This document shows positions 1 to 6,667 of a stretch of 9,209 nucleotides of DNA, one piece after another. This DNA is from Pseudomonadota bacterium (GTDB lineage: Bacteria; Pseudomonadota; Alphaproteobacteria; Rhodospirillales; 2-02-FULL-58-16): assembly GCA_022560215.1 (NCBI GenBank), contig JADFTO010000100.1:1-9209 (forward strand), written 5' to 3'. Made by a program: the position numbers and the translations under genes. How positions within the stretch are numbered: the first letter of the stretch is position 1; each line of letters starts with the position of its first letter. Below the pieces are notes generated by a model, which saw nothing but the letters and a program-made list of their open reading frames with translations, did not search any database and was not told the origin of the DNA.

Positions 1-207
1 ATCGAGGACCCGGACCGGAAGTATGGCCTGGAGGACATGGCGGCGGGCGACGTCACCCTCGCCGCCACCGGCATCACCAGCGGCAACGTGCTCAAAGGCG
101 TCCGGCGCGTCCACGGCGTCACCCTCACCCATTCCATCGTCATGCGGTCGAAGTCCGGGACCGTCCGTTACATCGAGGGCTACCACAAGTTCGGCTCGGG
201 CGCCTGA
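1..207 (+). CDS. glpX: Class II fructose-1,6-bisphosphatase, C-terminal end (partial)
   Basis: This is the 3' end of a gene whose start lies outside the window; 68 residues are visible before the TGA at 205-207. Seen: the peptide contains ATGITSGNVLKGVRR, then THSIVMRSKSGTVRYIEGYHK, the conserved C-terminal pattern of the GlpX family (an ATG-T-G--LKGV block followed by an S-VMRS-SGTVR block). Known for the family: GlpX is a cytosolic metal-dependent phosphatase that converts fructose-1,6-bisphosphate to fructose-6-phosphate in gluconeogenesis, and in alphaproteobacteria it often sits directly before recJ. Its stop overlaps the recJ start (TGATG), which suggests translational coupling in one operon. 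A phosphofructokinase of the opposite direction of flux lies just beyond recJ. The catalytic N-terminal part cannot be judged here. Confidence 0.9.
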   Translation: MEDPDRKYGLEDMAAGDVTLAATGITSGNVLKGVRRVHGVTLTHSIVMRSKSGTVRYIEGYHKFGSGA

Positions 208-2006
208 TGGGGGAGCCCCAGCCCGCCGCCCAGCCCGACGAGCCCTGTTTCCTGGGCGTGGCCAGCTCGTTGAGCGGCAAGCGCTGGATCGCCCGGCCTT
301 CCGACGAGCGGGAGTCCATGGCCTTGGCCCAGCGTCTAGGCGTGCCCGAGATCATCGGCCGGGTGCTCTCGGCCCGGGGCGTCGGCCTGCAGGAAGCCGA
401 CGATTTCCTTAGCCCCACCCTGAAGCGCCTGCTGCCCGACCCGAGCGTCCTCAAGGACATGGACGTGGCCGCCGATCGCCTGGCCGGCGCCGTCATGAGC
501 CGCGAACAAATCGCCATTTTCGGCGACTACGACGTGGACGGGGCCACGTCTGCGGCCCTGCTGTCGCGCCTGCTGGCCGCCGTCGGCGGTCGCTGCCGCA
601 TCTACATCCCGGACCGCGCGCGGGAAGGTTACGGCCCCAACCAGGCGGCCCTGCTCGGCCTCAAGGACGAAGGCGTCTCCCTGGTGGTGACCGTGGACTG
701 CGGCATCGCCGCCCACGCCCCCCTGGCGGCGGCGGCGGACGCCGGCCTCGACGTCATCGTGGTCGACCATCACGCGGCGGAGGCCGAGCTGCCCCGGGCC
801 GCCGCCGTGATCAACCCCAACCGCCTGGACGAATCCGGCGAGCTCGGCCAGTTGGCGGCCGTCGGCGTCTCGTTCCTGCTGGCCGTCGCCGTCAACCGGG
901 CCCTGCGCCGGGCGGGATGGTACCAGGACCGGCCCGAGCCGGACCTCCGCCAATGGCTGGACCTGGTGGCCCTGGGCACGGTCTGCGACGTGGTGCCGCT
1001 CCGGGGCGTCAACCGCGCCCTGGTGGCCCAGGGCCTGAAGGTGATGGCGGCCCGTGCCAATCCCGGCCTCAGGGCGCTGGCCGACGCGGCCTCCCTCGCC
1101 GAGGCCCCGGGGGCCTATCACCTGGGCTTCATCCTGGGCCCCCGGATCAACGCCGGCGGCCGGGTCGGGACCTCCGACCTTGGCGCCCGGCTGCTCTCCA
1201 CCGAGGATGAGGCCGAGGCCCGGGACATCGCGCTGCGCCTGGAGGAGCTGAACACCGAGCGCCGGGAGATCGAATCCGCCGTGCTCGAACGCGCCATGGA
1301 CCAGGTAGAGCGCTCGGACCACCAAGGCCCCCTGATCCTGGCCGCGGGCGAGGGCTGGCACGGGGGCGTCATCGGCATCGTCGCCAGCCGGCTCAAGGAA
1401 CGCTTCCACAGGCCCGCCTTCGTGGTCTCCATCGACGGCGAGACCGCCACCGGGTCCGGGCGCTCGGTCGGCGGCGTCGATCTCGGCCAGGCGGTCATCG
1501 CCGCCCGCCAGGCGGGACTCCTGATCAAGGGGGGCGGCCACCCCATGGCCGCCGGCTTCACCGCCGAGAGCCGGCGGCTGGACGACGTGCATGCCTTCCT
1601 CGAGGAGCGCATCGCCGCCTCCTTAGGCCCAGGCGCCCTGGTGCCGCTTCTCAGCATGGACGGGGCGCTCAAGGTGGCGGGCGCGTCGCTCGACCTGGTG
1701 CAGACCCTGGACAGGATGAGCCCCTTCGGGGCCGGCAACCCGGAGCCCCGGTTCGCCGTAGCAGGGGCCCGAATCGATTACGCGAAGGTGGTGGGGAAGG
1801 AGCAGAACCACCTGCGCCTGACCCTCCTCGACGACGGCGGCGGGCGGCTCGGCGCCATCGCCTTCCGGGCCATGGGCTCGGAGCTGGGCCGCGCGCTCAT
1901 GCACCACGACGGGGCCCCCTTCCACGTCGCCGGGCACGTGCGCGCCAACACCTGGCAGGGCCGGACCACGGCCCAGATGATCGTCGAGGACGCCGCCCCG
2001 GCGTGA
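207..2006 (+). CDS. recJ: Single-stranded-DNA-specific exonuclease RecJ
   Basis: RecJ is the cytosolic Mn/Mg-dependent 5'-3' single-strand DNA exonuclease used in recombination and mismatch/base-excision repair. The product is 599 residues, normal for the family. Seen: the DHH phosphoesterase domain with FGDYDVDG at 105-112 (metal-binding aspartates 107, 109, 111), VDCG at 163-166 (D164), the eponymous VVDHH at 185-189, and CDVVPL at 260-265. Next come GPRINAGGRV at 311-320, then the DHHA1 domain with GWHGGVIGIVASRL at 383-396, GSGRS at 416-420 and GGGHPMAAGF at 442-451. An OB-like C-terminal part runs from about 480 to 595. All expected catalytic residues are present. The ATG overlaps the glpX stop by one base; the N-terminal text FLGVASSLSGKRW fits alphaproteobacterial RecJ, so this start is preferred over the internal ATG at 318. 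The gene ends 13 bp from the convergent phosphofructokinase gene. Confidence 0.97.
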   Translation: MGEPQPAAQPDEPCFLGVASSLSGKRWIARPSDERESMALAQRLGVPEIIGRVLSARGVGLQEADDFLSPTLKRLLPDPSVLKDMDVAADRLAGAVMSREQIAIFGDYDVDGATSAALLSRLLAAVGGRCRIYIPDRAREGYGPNQAALLGLKDEGVSLVVTVDCGIAAHAPLAAAADAGLDVIVVDHHAAEAELPRAAAVINPNRLDESGELGQLAAVGVSFLLAVAVNRALRRAGWYQDRPEPDLRQWLDLVALGTVCDVVPLRGVNRALVAQGLKVMAARANPGLRALADAASLAEAPGAYHLGFILGPRINAGGRVGTSDLGARLLSTEDEAEARDIALRLEELNTERREIESAVLERAMDQVERSDHQGPLILAAGEGWHGGVIGIVASRLKERFHRPAFVVSIDGETATGSGRSVGGVDLGQAVIAARQAGLLIKGGGHPMAAGFTAESRRLDDVHAFLEERIAASLGPGALVPLLSMDGALKVAGASLDLVQTLDRMSPFGAGNPEPRFAVAGARIDYAKVVGKEQNHLRLTLLDDGGGRLGAIAFRAMGSELGRALMHHDGAPFHVAGHVRANTWQGRTTAQMIVEDAAPA

Positions 2007-2019
2007 TGAATACCCGCGC

Positions 2020-3225
2020 CTACTTGTTCAGGATTTTCGCCACCCGTTCAGGCCCGAAGCCGGCGAGCACGGGTATTTGGGAGCCCAGCAGCGGCCTCAG
2101 GTAATCGGCGAAGGCGTCCGTGACGTCGGTGCCGGAGGCTGAGATGAAGGCGTCGTCCATCACCTTGGTCTTGCCGGCAACTTCTTCCAGCGGGCTGAGG
2201 CGGTATTCCACCTGGTAGTCGGCCGTCCGGTGGATGGTGACCGAGCCTTCGGTGTTGCCGGCCTCGGCGAAGCGGGCGGCCTCGACGCCGACGGCGCGGG
2301 CCTCCCCGCGGTCGACGTCGGAGACGCAGCCCAGGAACGAGCGCTGCAAATAGCCGAAGGTGTCGCCGCGCACCCGGGAGATGCCGGTGCTCTCCTTGAT
2401 GGCGCCGGTGAGCAGGTCGGCCAGGGCCCCGGTGCCGGAAAGCGTGACGTTGCCGTGGGCGTCTTTCTCCAACTCCTTGGCCAGCTTGGCGGCGATGGGC
2501 TCGCCCGCGTCGTCCTGGATGCCCTCGGAGACGGCGACCATGCAGCGGCCCAGGCGGTCGTAGGTGGCCTTCACGTCGCCGACGAACCCGTCCATATCGA
2601 AGGCGCGCTCGGGCAGGTAGATCAGGTGCGGCCCGTCGTCGCCGGTCCTGAGCGCGGATGACGCCGCGGTGAGGAATCCCGCGTGCCGGCCCATGACCAC
2701 GCCGACGTAGACCCCGGGCAGGGCGGCGTTGTCCCGGTTGATGCCGGCGAAGGCGTTGGCGACGAAGCGGGCCGCCGAGGGATAGCCCGGCGTGTGGTCG
2801 TTGACCATCAGGTCGTTGTCGATGGTCTTCGGGATGTGGATGCAGGCGAGATCAAAGCCGGCCTTGGCCGCCTGGGCCGACAGGATGCGGAGCGTGTCGG
2901 ACGAATCGTTGCCGCCGATGTAGAAAAAGACCGTGATGCCGTGGGCCCGAAGCACCTCGAGGATGGCCTTGCAGTAGGCCTCGTCCGGCTTGTCGCGGGT
3001 GGAGCCGAGCGCCGAGCCCGGGGTCTCGGCCACCCGCTCCAGGGTGCCCCTGGGTTCCCGGGTGAGGTCGATGAAGTCCTCGTCCACGATGCCCCTGACC
3101 CCGTGCATGGCCCCGTAGACCGCGTCCACGGCTTCGGCCCCCCTGGACTGGATCACGGCGCCCACCAGGGACTGGTTGATGACGGCGGTGGGGCCGCCGC
3201 CCTGGGCGATGAGGACTCTCGACAT
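2020..3225 (-). CDS. pfp: 6-phosphofructokinase, predicted pyrophosphate-dependent
   Basis: Phosphofructokinase-family enzyme of 401 residues interconverting fructose-6-phosphate and fructose-1,6-bisphosphate. Seen: N-terminal nucleotide/PPi loop QGGGPTAVIN (8-17), IGGNDSSDT (103-111), PKTIDND (132-138, catalytic base expected at D136) and VVMGRHAGFLT (176-186). Known: ATP-dependent enzymes carry glycines at E. coli positions 104 and 124 (GGDGS and PGTIDND), whereas PPi-dependent enzymes carry Asp and Lys. Here the equivalents are D107 and K133, so PPi is the predicted phosphoryl donor and the reaction is probably reversible. The equivalent of E. coli D103 is Asn (GGND rather than GGDD), as I recall for some PPi-type or mixed subgroups. 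The start is supported by a GGGAG motif about 8 nt upstream on the minus strand. It is transcribed alone, tail-to-tail with recJ, and its promoter region must lie next to the G-rich repeat at 3281-3346. Family is certain; donor preference is inferred from the two residues. Confidence 0.94.
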   Translation of the reverse strand: MSRVLIAQGGGPTAVINQSLVGAVIQSRGAEAVDAVYGAMHGVRGIVDEDFIDLTREPRGTLERVAETPGSALGSTRDKPDEAYCKAILEVLRAHGITVFFYIGGNDSSDTLRILSAQAAKAGFDLACIHIPKTIDNDLMVNDHTPGYPSAARFVANAFAGINRDNAALPGVYVGVVMGRHAGFLTAASSALRTGDDGPHLIYLPERAFDMDGFVGDVKATYDRLGRCMVAVSEGIQDDAGEPIAAKLAKELEKDAHGNVTLSGTGALADLLTGAIKESTGISRVRGDTFGYLQRSFLGCVSDVDRGEARAVGVEAARFAEAGNTEGSVTIHRTADYQVEYRLSPLEEVAGKTKVMDDAFISASGTDVTDAFADYLRPLLGSQIPVLAGFGPERVAKILNK

Positions 3226-3280
3226 CGGCTTTCTCCCGGCTCGGCGACGGGGGTTTGCAAGGTAGCGCAGTCGCCGCGGG

Positions 3281-3346
3281 CAGGGAAGGGGGGCAGGGAA
3301 GGGGGGCAGGGAAGGGGGGCAGGGAAGGGAAGGGAAGGGAAGGGGG
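3281..3346 (+). repeat. G-rich tandem repeat with G-quadruplex potential
   Basis: Three exact 13-bp units CAGGGAAGGGGGG (3281-3293, 3294-3306, 3307-3319) are followed by a fourth that decays into tandem AGGGA pentamers ending in GGGGG at 3346. There are at least ten runs of three or more G on the plus strand, with 2-3 nt spacers, which is far above the four runs needed for an intramolecular G-quadruplex. The array lies 56-121 bp upstream of the minus-strand pfp start codon, with the G-rich strand being the template strand for pfp transcription, and 68 bp before the tRNA gene. Whether it regulates anything or is only slippage-prone sequence is unknown. It is not a CRISPR: there are no unique spacers. 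Confidence 0.9.
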
Positions 3347-3372
3347 ACTCGGACGCCGCCGCCCGAGCGGGC

Positions 3373-3401
3373 TTGATTTCGCGCCCCGCCCCGTCTACCT
3401 A
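3373..3401 (+). promoter_or_regulatory. Probable sigma-70 promoter of the tRNA-Glu gene
   Basis: TTGATT (3373-3378) and TACCTA (3396-3401) are separated by exactly 17 bp and would place a transcription start near 3408, six bases before the mature tRNA 5' end. The -35 box keeps TTGA, and the -10 box keeps the TA and the near-terminal T/A pattern only weakly. Position relative to the tRNA is the strongest argument. Confidence 0.4.
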
Positions 3402-3413
3402 ACGGGGCACGGC

Positions 3414-3491
3414 GACCCCATCGTCTAGCCTGGTCCAGGACACCAGCCTTTCAAGCTGGCAACACGGGTTCAAATCCCGTTGGGGTCGCCA
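3414..3491 (+). tRNA. tRNA-Glu (anticodon TTC), CCA encoded
   Basis: A full cloverleaf can be folded by eye. The acceptor stem is GACCCCA (3414-3420) with TGGGGTC (3481-3487), then discriminator G3488 and encoded CCA (3489-3491). The D-arm starts at GTCT (3423) and closes with GGAC. The anticodon stem CCAGC (3443-3447) pairs with GCTGG (3455-3459) around the loop CTTTCAA, giving anticodon TTC at 3450-3452. The T-arm is ACGGG-TTCAAAT-CCCGT. The TCGTCTAG and CCAGGACACC segments match the well-known bacterial tRNA-Glu sequence. It decodes GAA/GAG, and tRNA-Glu also supplies glutamyl-tRNA for tetrapyrrole synthesis in alphaproteobacteria other than those using the Shemin route. Bases 3411-3413 (GGC) precede the mature end. 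Confidence 0.97.
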
Positions 3492-3536
3492 ACCTTTCCC
3501 TTTGAAGTCAGTTACTTAGAGTTTCGTCCGGGCCAA

Positions 3537-3558
3537 ATTGGGACCGGATTGGGACCGG
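3537..3558 (+). repeat. Tandem duplication of an 11-bp unit
   Basis: ATTGGGACCGG occurs twice head to tail (3537-3547 and 3548-3558), exact in all 11 positions. It sits 46 bp after the tRNA CCA end. It could be a binding site pair for a protein such as an integrase arm site, or a simple replication-slippage duplication; nothing in the window decides between them. Confidence 0.85.
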
Positions 3559-3560
3559 AG

Positions 3561-3650
3561 CTATTTTGCCAGCGCGTCGTCCATGGCGGCAGCGGCCGCC
3601 TCGTCGGTGACCACGAAGAAGTCCCGGTCGGTTTCGAACCCTCCTTGCAC
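3561..3650 (-). pseudogene. Possible remnant of a C-terminal coding end, unassigned
   Basis: Read on the minus strand, the segment ends in a TAG (complement of 3561-3563) and gives the protein-like tail GGFETDRDFFVVTDEAAAAM followed by DDALAK. Its composition (acidic, alanine-rich, helix-like) looks like a real C-terminus, while the same frame further upstream turns into Cys/Pro/Arg-rich text without coding character. I read this as the leftover 3' end of a decayed or displaced gene pointing toward the tRNA. I do not recognise the family. It may also be chance reading of GC-rich DNA. Confidence 0.3.
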
Positions 3651-3733
3651 CCCCGGGCAGGCGGGAGTGCGCGCCCGGCGAGCTTGGCAAAATGATAGGG
3701 GAATGGCGGCGCATTGATCCAAATCATCTCCGG

Positions 3734-3769
3734 CCGGCCGCGATTCCGCTAGCTTACGGAAGCGGCCGG
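3734..3769. other. Large intergenic hairpin
   Basis: CCGGCCGC (3734-3741) pairs perfectly with GCGGCCGG (3762-3769), and inside it TTCCG (3744-3748) pairs with CGGAA (3757-3761) across a 2-nt bulge and an 8-nt loop, for 13 bp in total. No T-run follows on the plus strand, so it is not a canonical intrinsic terminator. It may end transcripts coming from the tRNA side, or be a structured relic. Confidence 0.55.
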
Positions 3770-3897
3770 ATGCGCCCGTCAGGCCACCGCCGCCGGCGCT
3801 TGGATTTGACGCCGCCGGCCGTTCTTGCCGCCTGCCTGAACAGATAAATCAGAAGCTGGAGTTTAGCGGCACATAGATCACAGTGGAACCGTCAGCC

Positions 3898-5298
3898 ATG
3901 AGATTCAAGATGAAAACGCCTATGCGCACCTTCACGCTTCTCAGCCTGGGGTTGATCTCATTGATGGTCTTGGGGGTGGGGTTCGTGCAGATGGCCTTTT
4001 ACCGCGACGCCATGCTCCAGCGGGAAGGCAACGATATCCGCGACGTGGCGGAGGCCATGGCATCCCAGTATCTTTTCTTGAAGGATATGGATAACTTCGA
4101 GAACGCCGATGCTCAAAGGCGTTTCGAGGAAAGTTTTGCCGCGCTGATAAATCTGTCCGAGACGGTCAACATTCGGGTTTACAACCTGCGGCATGAGATC
4201 GTTTGGTCGGACAACCCTTACATTATCGGGAACCGTCTCGACGCCGATCATGAAATCGAATCGGCCCTGGCCGGTGAAAACGTCATCTCGTTCTATTCCA
4301 CCGAAGGCAATTTCCGCCACCACGACTATCTGCCGGAAATACCGCTCGTCGAGTTCCACGTCCCCCTTTACGTCAAAAACGAAGCGACCGGGAACCCGCA
4401 AGTGGGCGGCATGTTCGCGTTGTTCCGCTCGACCCGGACCCTCAACGAAATCCTCGATTCCGGCGCGACCCTGATATGGACGGTCACCGGATTTGGCGGG
4501 ATGGTCCTGTATGTGGCGCTGGCCGGCCTGTTCTGGTCGGTTTACCGCCGCCAGCAAGAGTCGGAACTGCAGGTCTCGGAGTTGATAACGGAGCAGCAGA
4601 AACACCAAAGGATCGTGCAGATGGAGAAACTGTCGGCCATCGGCATGATGATCGGGGAAATCGCCCATCAGATAAACAATCCCCTGGTCGGCGTCGTCAA
4701 CATGGCACAACTGGCCGAACGCGAGGCCGACGACCCCGAGCGAACCCGGGAGCTGCTGGGCGAGATCCGCAAGGCGGGCGAACATTGCCGCGTCTTCCTG
4801 CAGCGCATGCTGACGTTCACCACGATTTCGCGATTCGACCACAAACCGACCGAGATGAAGGGGTTGATCTCGGAAACCATTGAGCTTTTCCAGCAGAGCG
4901 CCGAGAGACATCCCCGGATGATCACCGAATTTCCGGATTCGGAGGTCATCCTCGACGTGGATCCGATCTTGATCCGCCACGCCTTGTTCAACCTTCTCAG
5001 CAACGCGGCGCAGGCGGACCCGACGGGTGGCGCCATCACCGTCGGCCTGCGTCCGAAAACGCGCGCCGAAGACCAGGCGACGGGCTGGTCGCTGTCCGTG
5101 CGGGATCAGGGTCCGGGCATCGCCGAGGACGTTCAGGACAAAATCTTCACGCCCTTCTTCTCCACCCGTCCCGACGGGACCGGTTTGGGGCTGTCGGTGG
5201 TCCAACAGGTGGCGATGTTGCATGAAGGACAGATCACCGCCACCAACGACCCCGACGGTGGCGCGAATTTTGCTTTATGGTTGCCGGACAGCACATGA
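3898..5298 (+). CDS. Membrane-bound sensor histidine kinase (NtrB-like catalytic core)
   Basis: Product of 466 residues, by homology a homodimeric inner-membrane kinase that phosphorylates the response regulator encoded next. Seen: transmembrane helix about 12-34, a periplasmic region about 35-189, second transmembrane helix about 190-215, a helical linker, then the catalytic core. The H-box is EIAHQINNPLVG with phospho-acceptor H257; the N-box NLLSNAAQ starts near 365; the G1 box is DQGPGIAED (403-411); the F-box is IFTPFFST; the G2 box is GTGLGLSVV (427-435). The periplasmic part contains IRVYNLRHEIVWSDNPYIIG and VEFHVPLYV, the strand-loop pattern typical of Cache/PAS-like sensor folds; its ligand is unknown. 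Start: ATG 3898 has TGGA about 10 nt upstream; GTG 3883 (plus 5 residues) and ATG 3910 are alternatives. The regulator gene begins 10 bp after the stop, so the two are surely co-transcribed. The gene is less GC-rich than its left neighbours. Confidence 0.92.
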   Translation: MRFKMKTPMRTFTLLSLGLISLMVLGVGFVQMAFYRDAMLQREGNDIRDVAEAMASQYLFLKDMDNFENADAQRRFEESFAALINLSETVNIRVYNLRHEIVWSDNPYIIGNRLDADHEIESALAGENVISFYSTEGNFRHHDYLPEIPLVEFHVPLYVKNEATGNPQVGGMFALFRSTRTLNEILDSGATLIWTVTGFGGMVLYVALAGLFWSVYRRQQESELQVSELITEQQKHQRIVQMEKLSAIGMMIGEIAHQINNPLVGVVNMAQLAEREADDPERTRELLGEIRKAGEHCRVFLQRMLTFTTISRFDHKPTEMKGLISETIELFQQSAERHPRMITEFPDSEVILDVDPILIRHALFNLLSNAAQADPTGGAITVGLRPKTRAEDQATGWSLSVRDQGPGIAEDVQDKIFTPFFSTRPDGTGLGLSVVQQVAMLHEGQITATNDPDGGANFALWLPDST

Positions 5299-5308
5299 AA
5301 GACCGGCG

Positions 5309-6667
5309 GTGAAACCGAAGATTCTCATCGTTGACGACGACCGGTACACGCTGAAACTGCTGGAAGGGTTGTTTCGCGGCGGCTCCGCAACGGTTCGATT
5401 CGCCCGCGACGGATCGGAGGCCCGGCAGCGGTTCCGCGAGACCGATTTCAACCTGATCCTCATGGACCAACGGCTGCCCGACGTGAACGGGCTGGATCTG
5501 CTCAGGGAAATGCGGCGCGAACGCCCGCAACAGGTGGCCATCCTGATCACCGCCTACGCCGACGTGCGCGATGCGGTGCGCGCCGTGCGCGAGGGGCTGT
5601 TCGACTATCTGACCAAACCCTTCGAGAACCTCGAGGAACTGGAGGCGGTAATCGAGAAGGCCCTGGAACTCGACCGCGCCTACCGTGAGATCGAGAGCCT
5701 GCGCGAAACCCTCGACGCCCAAAAGGGCGGCCCCGTCCTCATCGGGCGTTCCCCCGAATGCGAAAGAATGTTGCAACAAATCAAGCGCATAGCGCCCCTC
5801 GATACGACGGTCCTGCTGACGGGTGAAAGCGGCACCGGCAAGGACCTGGCCGCCAAGATCATCCACACCCTCAGTCCCAGGTCCAAGGAACGTTTCCTCG
5901 TAATCAACTGCGGCGCCCTGTCCGAGCAACTCCTGGAGAGCACCCTGTTCGGCTATGAAAAGGGCGCCTTCACCGGCGCCGCGCAAACGACGCGCGGCTG
6001 CCTGGAGGAGGCCGACGGCGGCACCCTGTTTCTCGACGAAATCGCCGACATGAGCGCCAAGCTGCAAAGCAGTCTGCTGCACGCGCTTCAGGACCACACC
6101 TTCACGCGCCTCGGCAGCACGGAACTGCGTTCCAGCGATTTCCGCCTGATCTGCGCCACCAACAAGCGACTGCTCGACGAGGTCAAGGAAAACCGCTTCC
6201 GCGAAGACCTGTACTACCGCATCAACGTGGTGGCCATCGAGATTCCGCCCCTCCGCGACCGTGGCGAGGACATCGTCCACTTGGCCATCTATTTCCTTGA
6301 GCACTTCAACGCCAAGTTCGGCAAGGAAATCGGGCCGTTTACGCCCGACGCCATCCAGATGATGGAGCGCTATTCATGGCCGGGGAACGTTCGCCAACTG
6401 AAGCACGCCATCGAACGGATCGTCGTCTTCCATGTGGGCGGCCCCATCAGTTCCGTCGACCTGGATGACATTGTATCCATCACGAACGGGCCGGCTCCGG
6501 CGGCGGACGCCATCCTTTCCTACGAGGAGGAAAGGCATGGTTTCGAAAGCGATTATCTGGCGCGCCTGATGGAAACCGCCGGCGGCAACGTTTCCAAGGC
6601 CGCCCGGATCAGCGGCATTTCCCGGCAAAATTTGTACGTGCGCATGAAGCGGTGGGGATTGTCATAA
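5309..6667 (+). CDS. NtrC-family sigma-54-dependent response regulator
   Basis: Cytosolic transcription activator, 452 residues, with three domains. The receiver domain (1-120) has acidic pocket D10/D11, phospho-acceptor D53 in LILMDQRLPD, T81 and K103. The AAA+ sigma-54 activation domain (about 143-375) has Walker A GESGTGKD (172-179), the sigma-54 contact loop GAFTGA (219-224), Walker B GGTLFLDEI (237-245), sensor I ATNK (283-286), arginine-finger segment FREDLYYRIN (297-306) and sensor II WPGNVRQL (357-364). The Fis-type helix-turn-helix at the C-terminus reads AARISGISRQNLYVRMKRWG (431-450). All residues for phosphorylation, ATP hydrolysis and sigma-54 contact are intact. The start is GTG 5309, with GAAAGA 6-12 nt upstream; longer readings of the frame would run inside the kinase gene, and no ATG occurs before residue 53. 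It is downstream partner of the kinase, and its own stop codon lies among operator-like repeats that precede a sigma-54 promoter for the cytochrome genes. Confidence 0.96.
   Translation: MKPKILIVDDDRYTLKLLEGLFRGGSATVRFARDGSEARQRFRETDFNLILMDQRLPDVNGLDLLREMRRERPQQVAILITAYADVRDAVRAVREGLFDYLTKPFENLEELEAVIEKALELDRAYREIESLRETLDAQKGGPVLIGRSPECERMLQQIKRIAPLDTTVLLTGESGTGKDLAAKIIHTLSPRSKERFLVINCGALSEQLLESTLFGYEKGAFTGAAQTTRGCLEEADGGTLFLDEIADMSAKLQSSLLHALQDHTFTRLGSTELRSSDFRLICATNKRLLDEVKENRFREDLYYRINVVAIEIPPLRDRGEDIVHLAIYFLEHFNAKFGKEIGPFTPDAIQMMERYSWPGNVRQLKHAIERIVVFHVGGPISSVDLDDIVSITNGPAPAADAILSYEEERHGFESDYLARLMETAGGNVSKAARISGISRQNLYVRMKRWGLS

Larger units (their letters stand above)
3492..3897. other. 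406-bp intergenic stretch after tRNA-Glu; no intact gene
   Basis: No open frame here has a credible start and normal coding appearance. It holds a tandem duplication of an 11-bp unit (3537-3558), a short reverse-strand coding remnant ending in a stop at 3561, a large hairpin (3734-3769) and a second GC-rich imperfect inverted repeat around 3788-3820. From about 3840 on, the composition drops toward AT (cagataaatcagaagc), as expected for the promoter and leader of the histidine kinase gene, but I could not pick out convincing -35/-10 or -24/-12 boxes. Lying immediately 3' of a tRNA, the stretch could be a former integration site; no integrase or direct repeat of the tRNA end is visible in this window. 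Confidence 0.6.

Noticed and set aside
336..1592. Long open frame on the minus strand (418 codons) inside recJ
   Set aside because: It is an antisense shadow of a high-GC gene: composition is Gly/Ala/Val/His/Arg-rich without domains, while the plus-strand frame has all RecJ motifs.
3281..3346. CRISPR-like array
   Set aside because: Units are 13 bp, directly abutting, with no unique spacers and no cas genes nearby.
2683..3402. Plus-strand open frame of 239 codons running through pfp antisense and into the G-rich repeat
   Set aside because: Its body is the complement of conserved phosphofructokinase codons and its tail is translated simple repeat (GREGGQGRGAG-like).
3958..5223. Minus-strand open frame of 421 codons opposite the histidine kinase, and another of 356 codons at 5234-6304 opposite the regulator
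   Set aside because: Both are mirror frames of genes with complete catalytic motifs; their translations show no recognisable domain and no ribosome binding site was evident.
5027..5308. Extended N-terminus of the response regulator beginning inside the kinase gene
   Set aside because: The added 94 residues are out-of-frame kinase DNA; the receiver domain starts naturally at the GTG at 5309.
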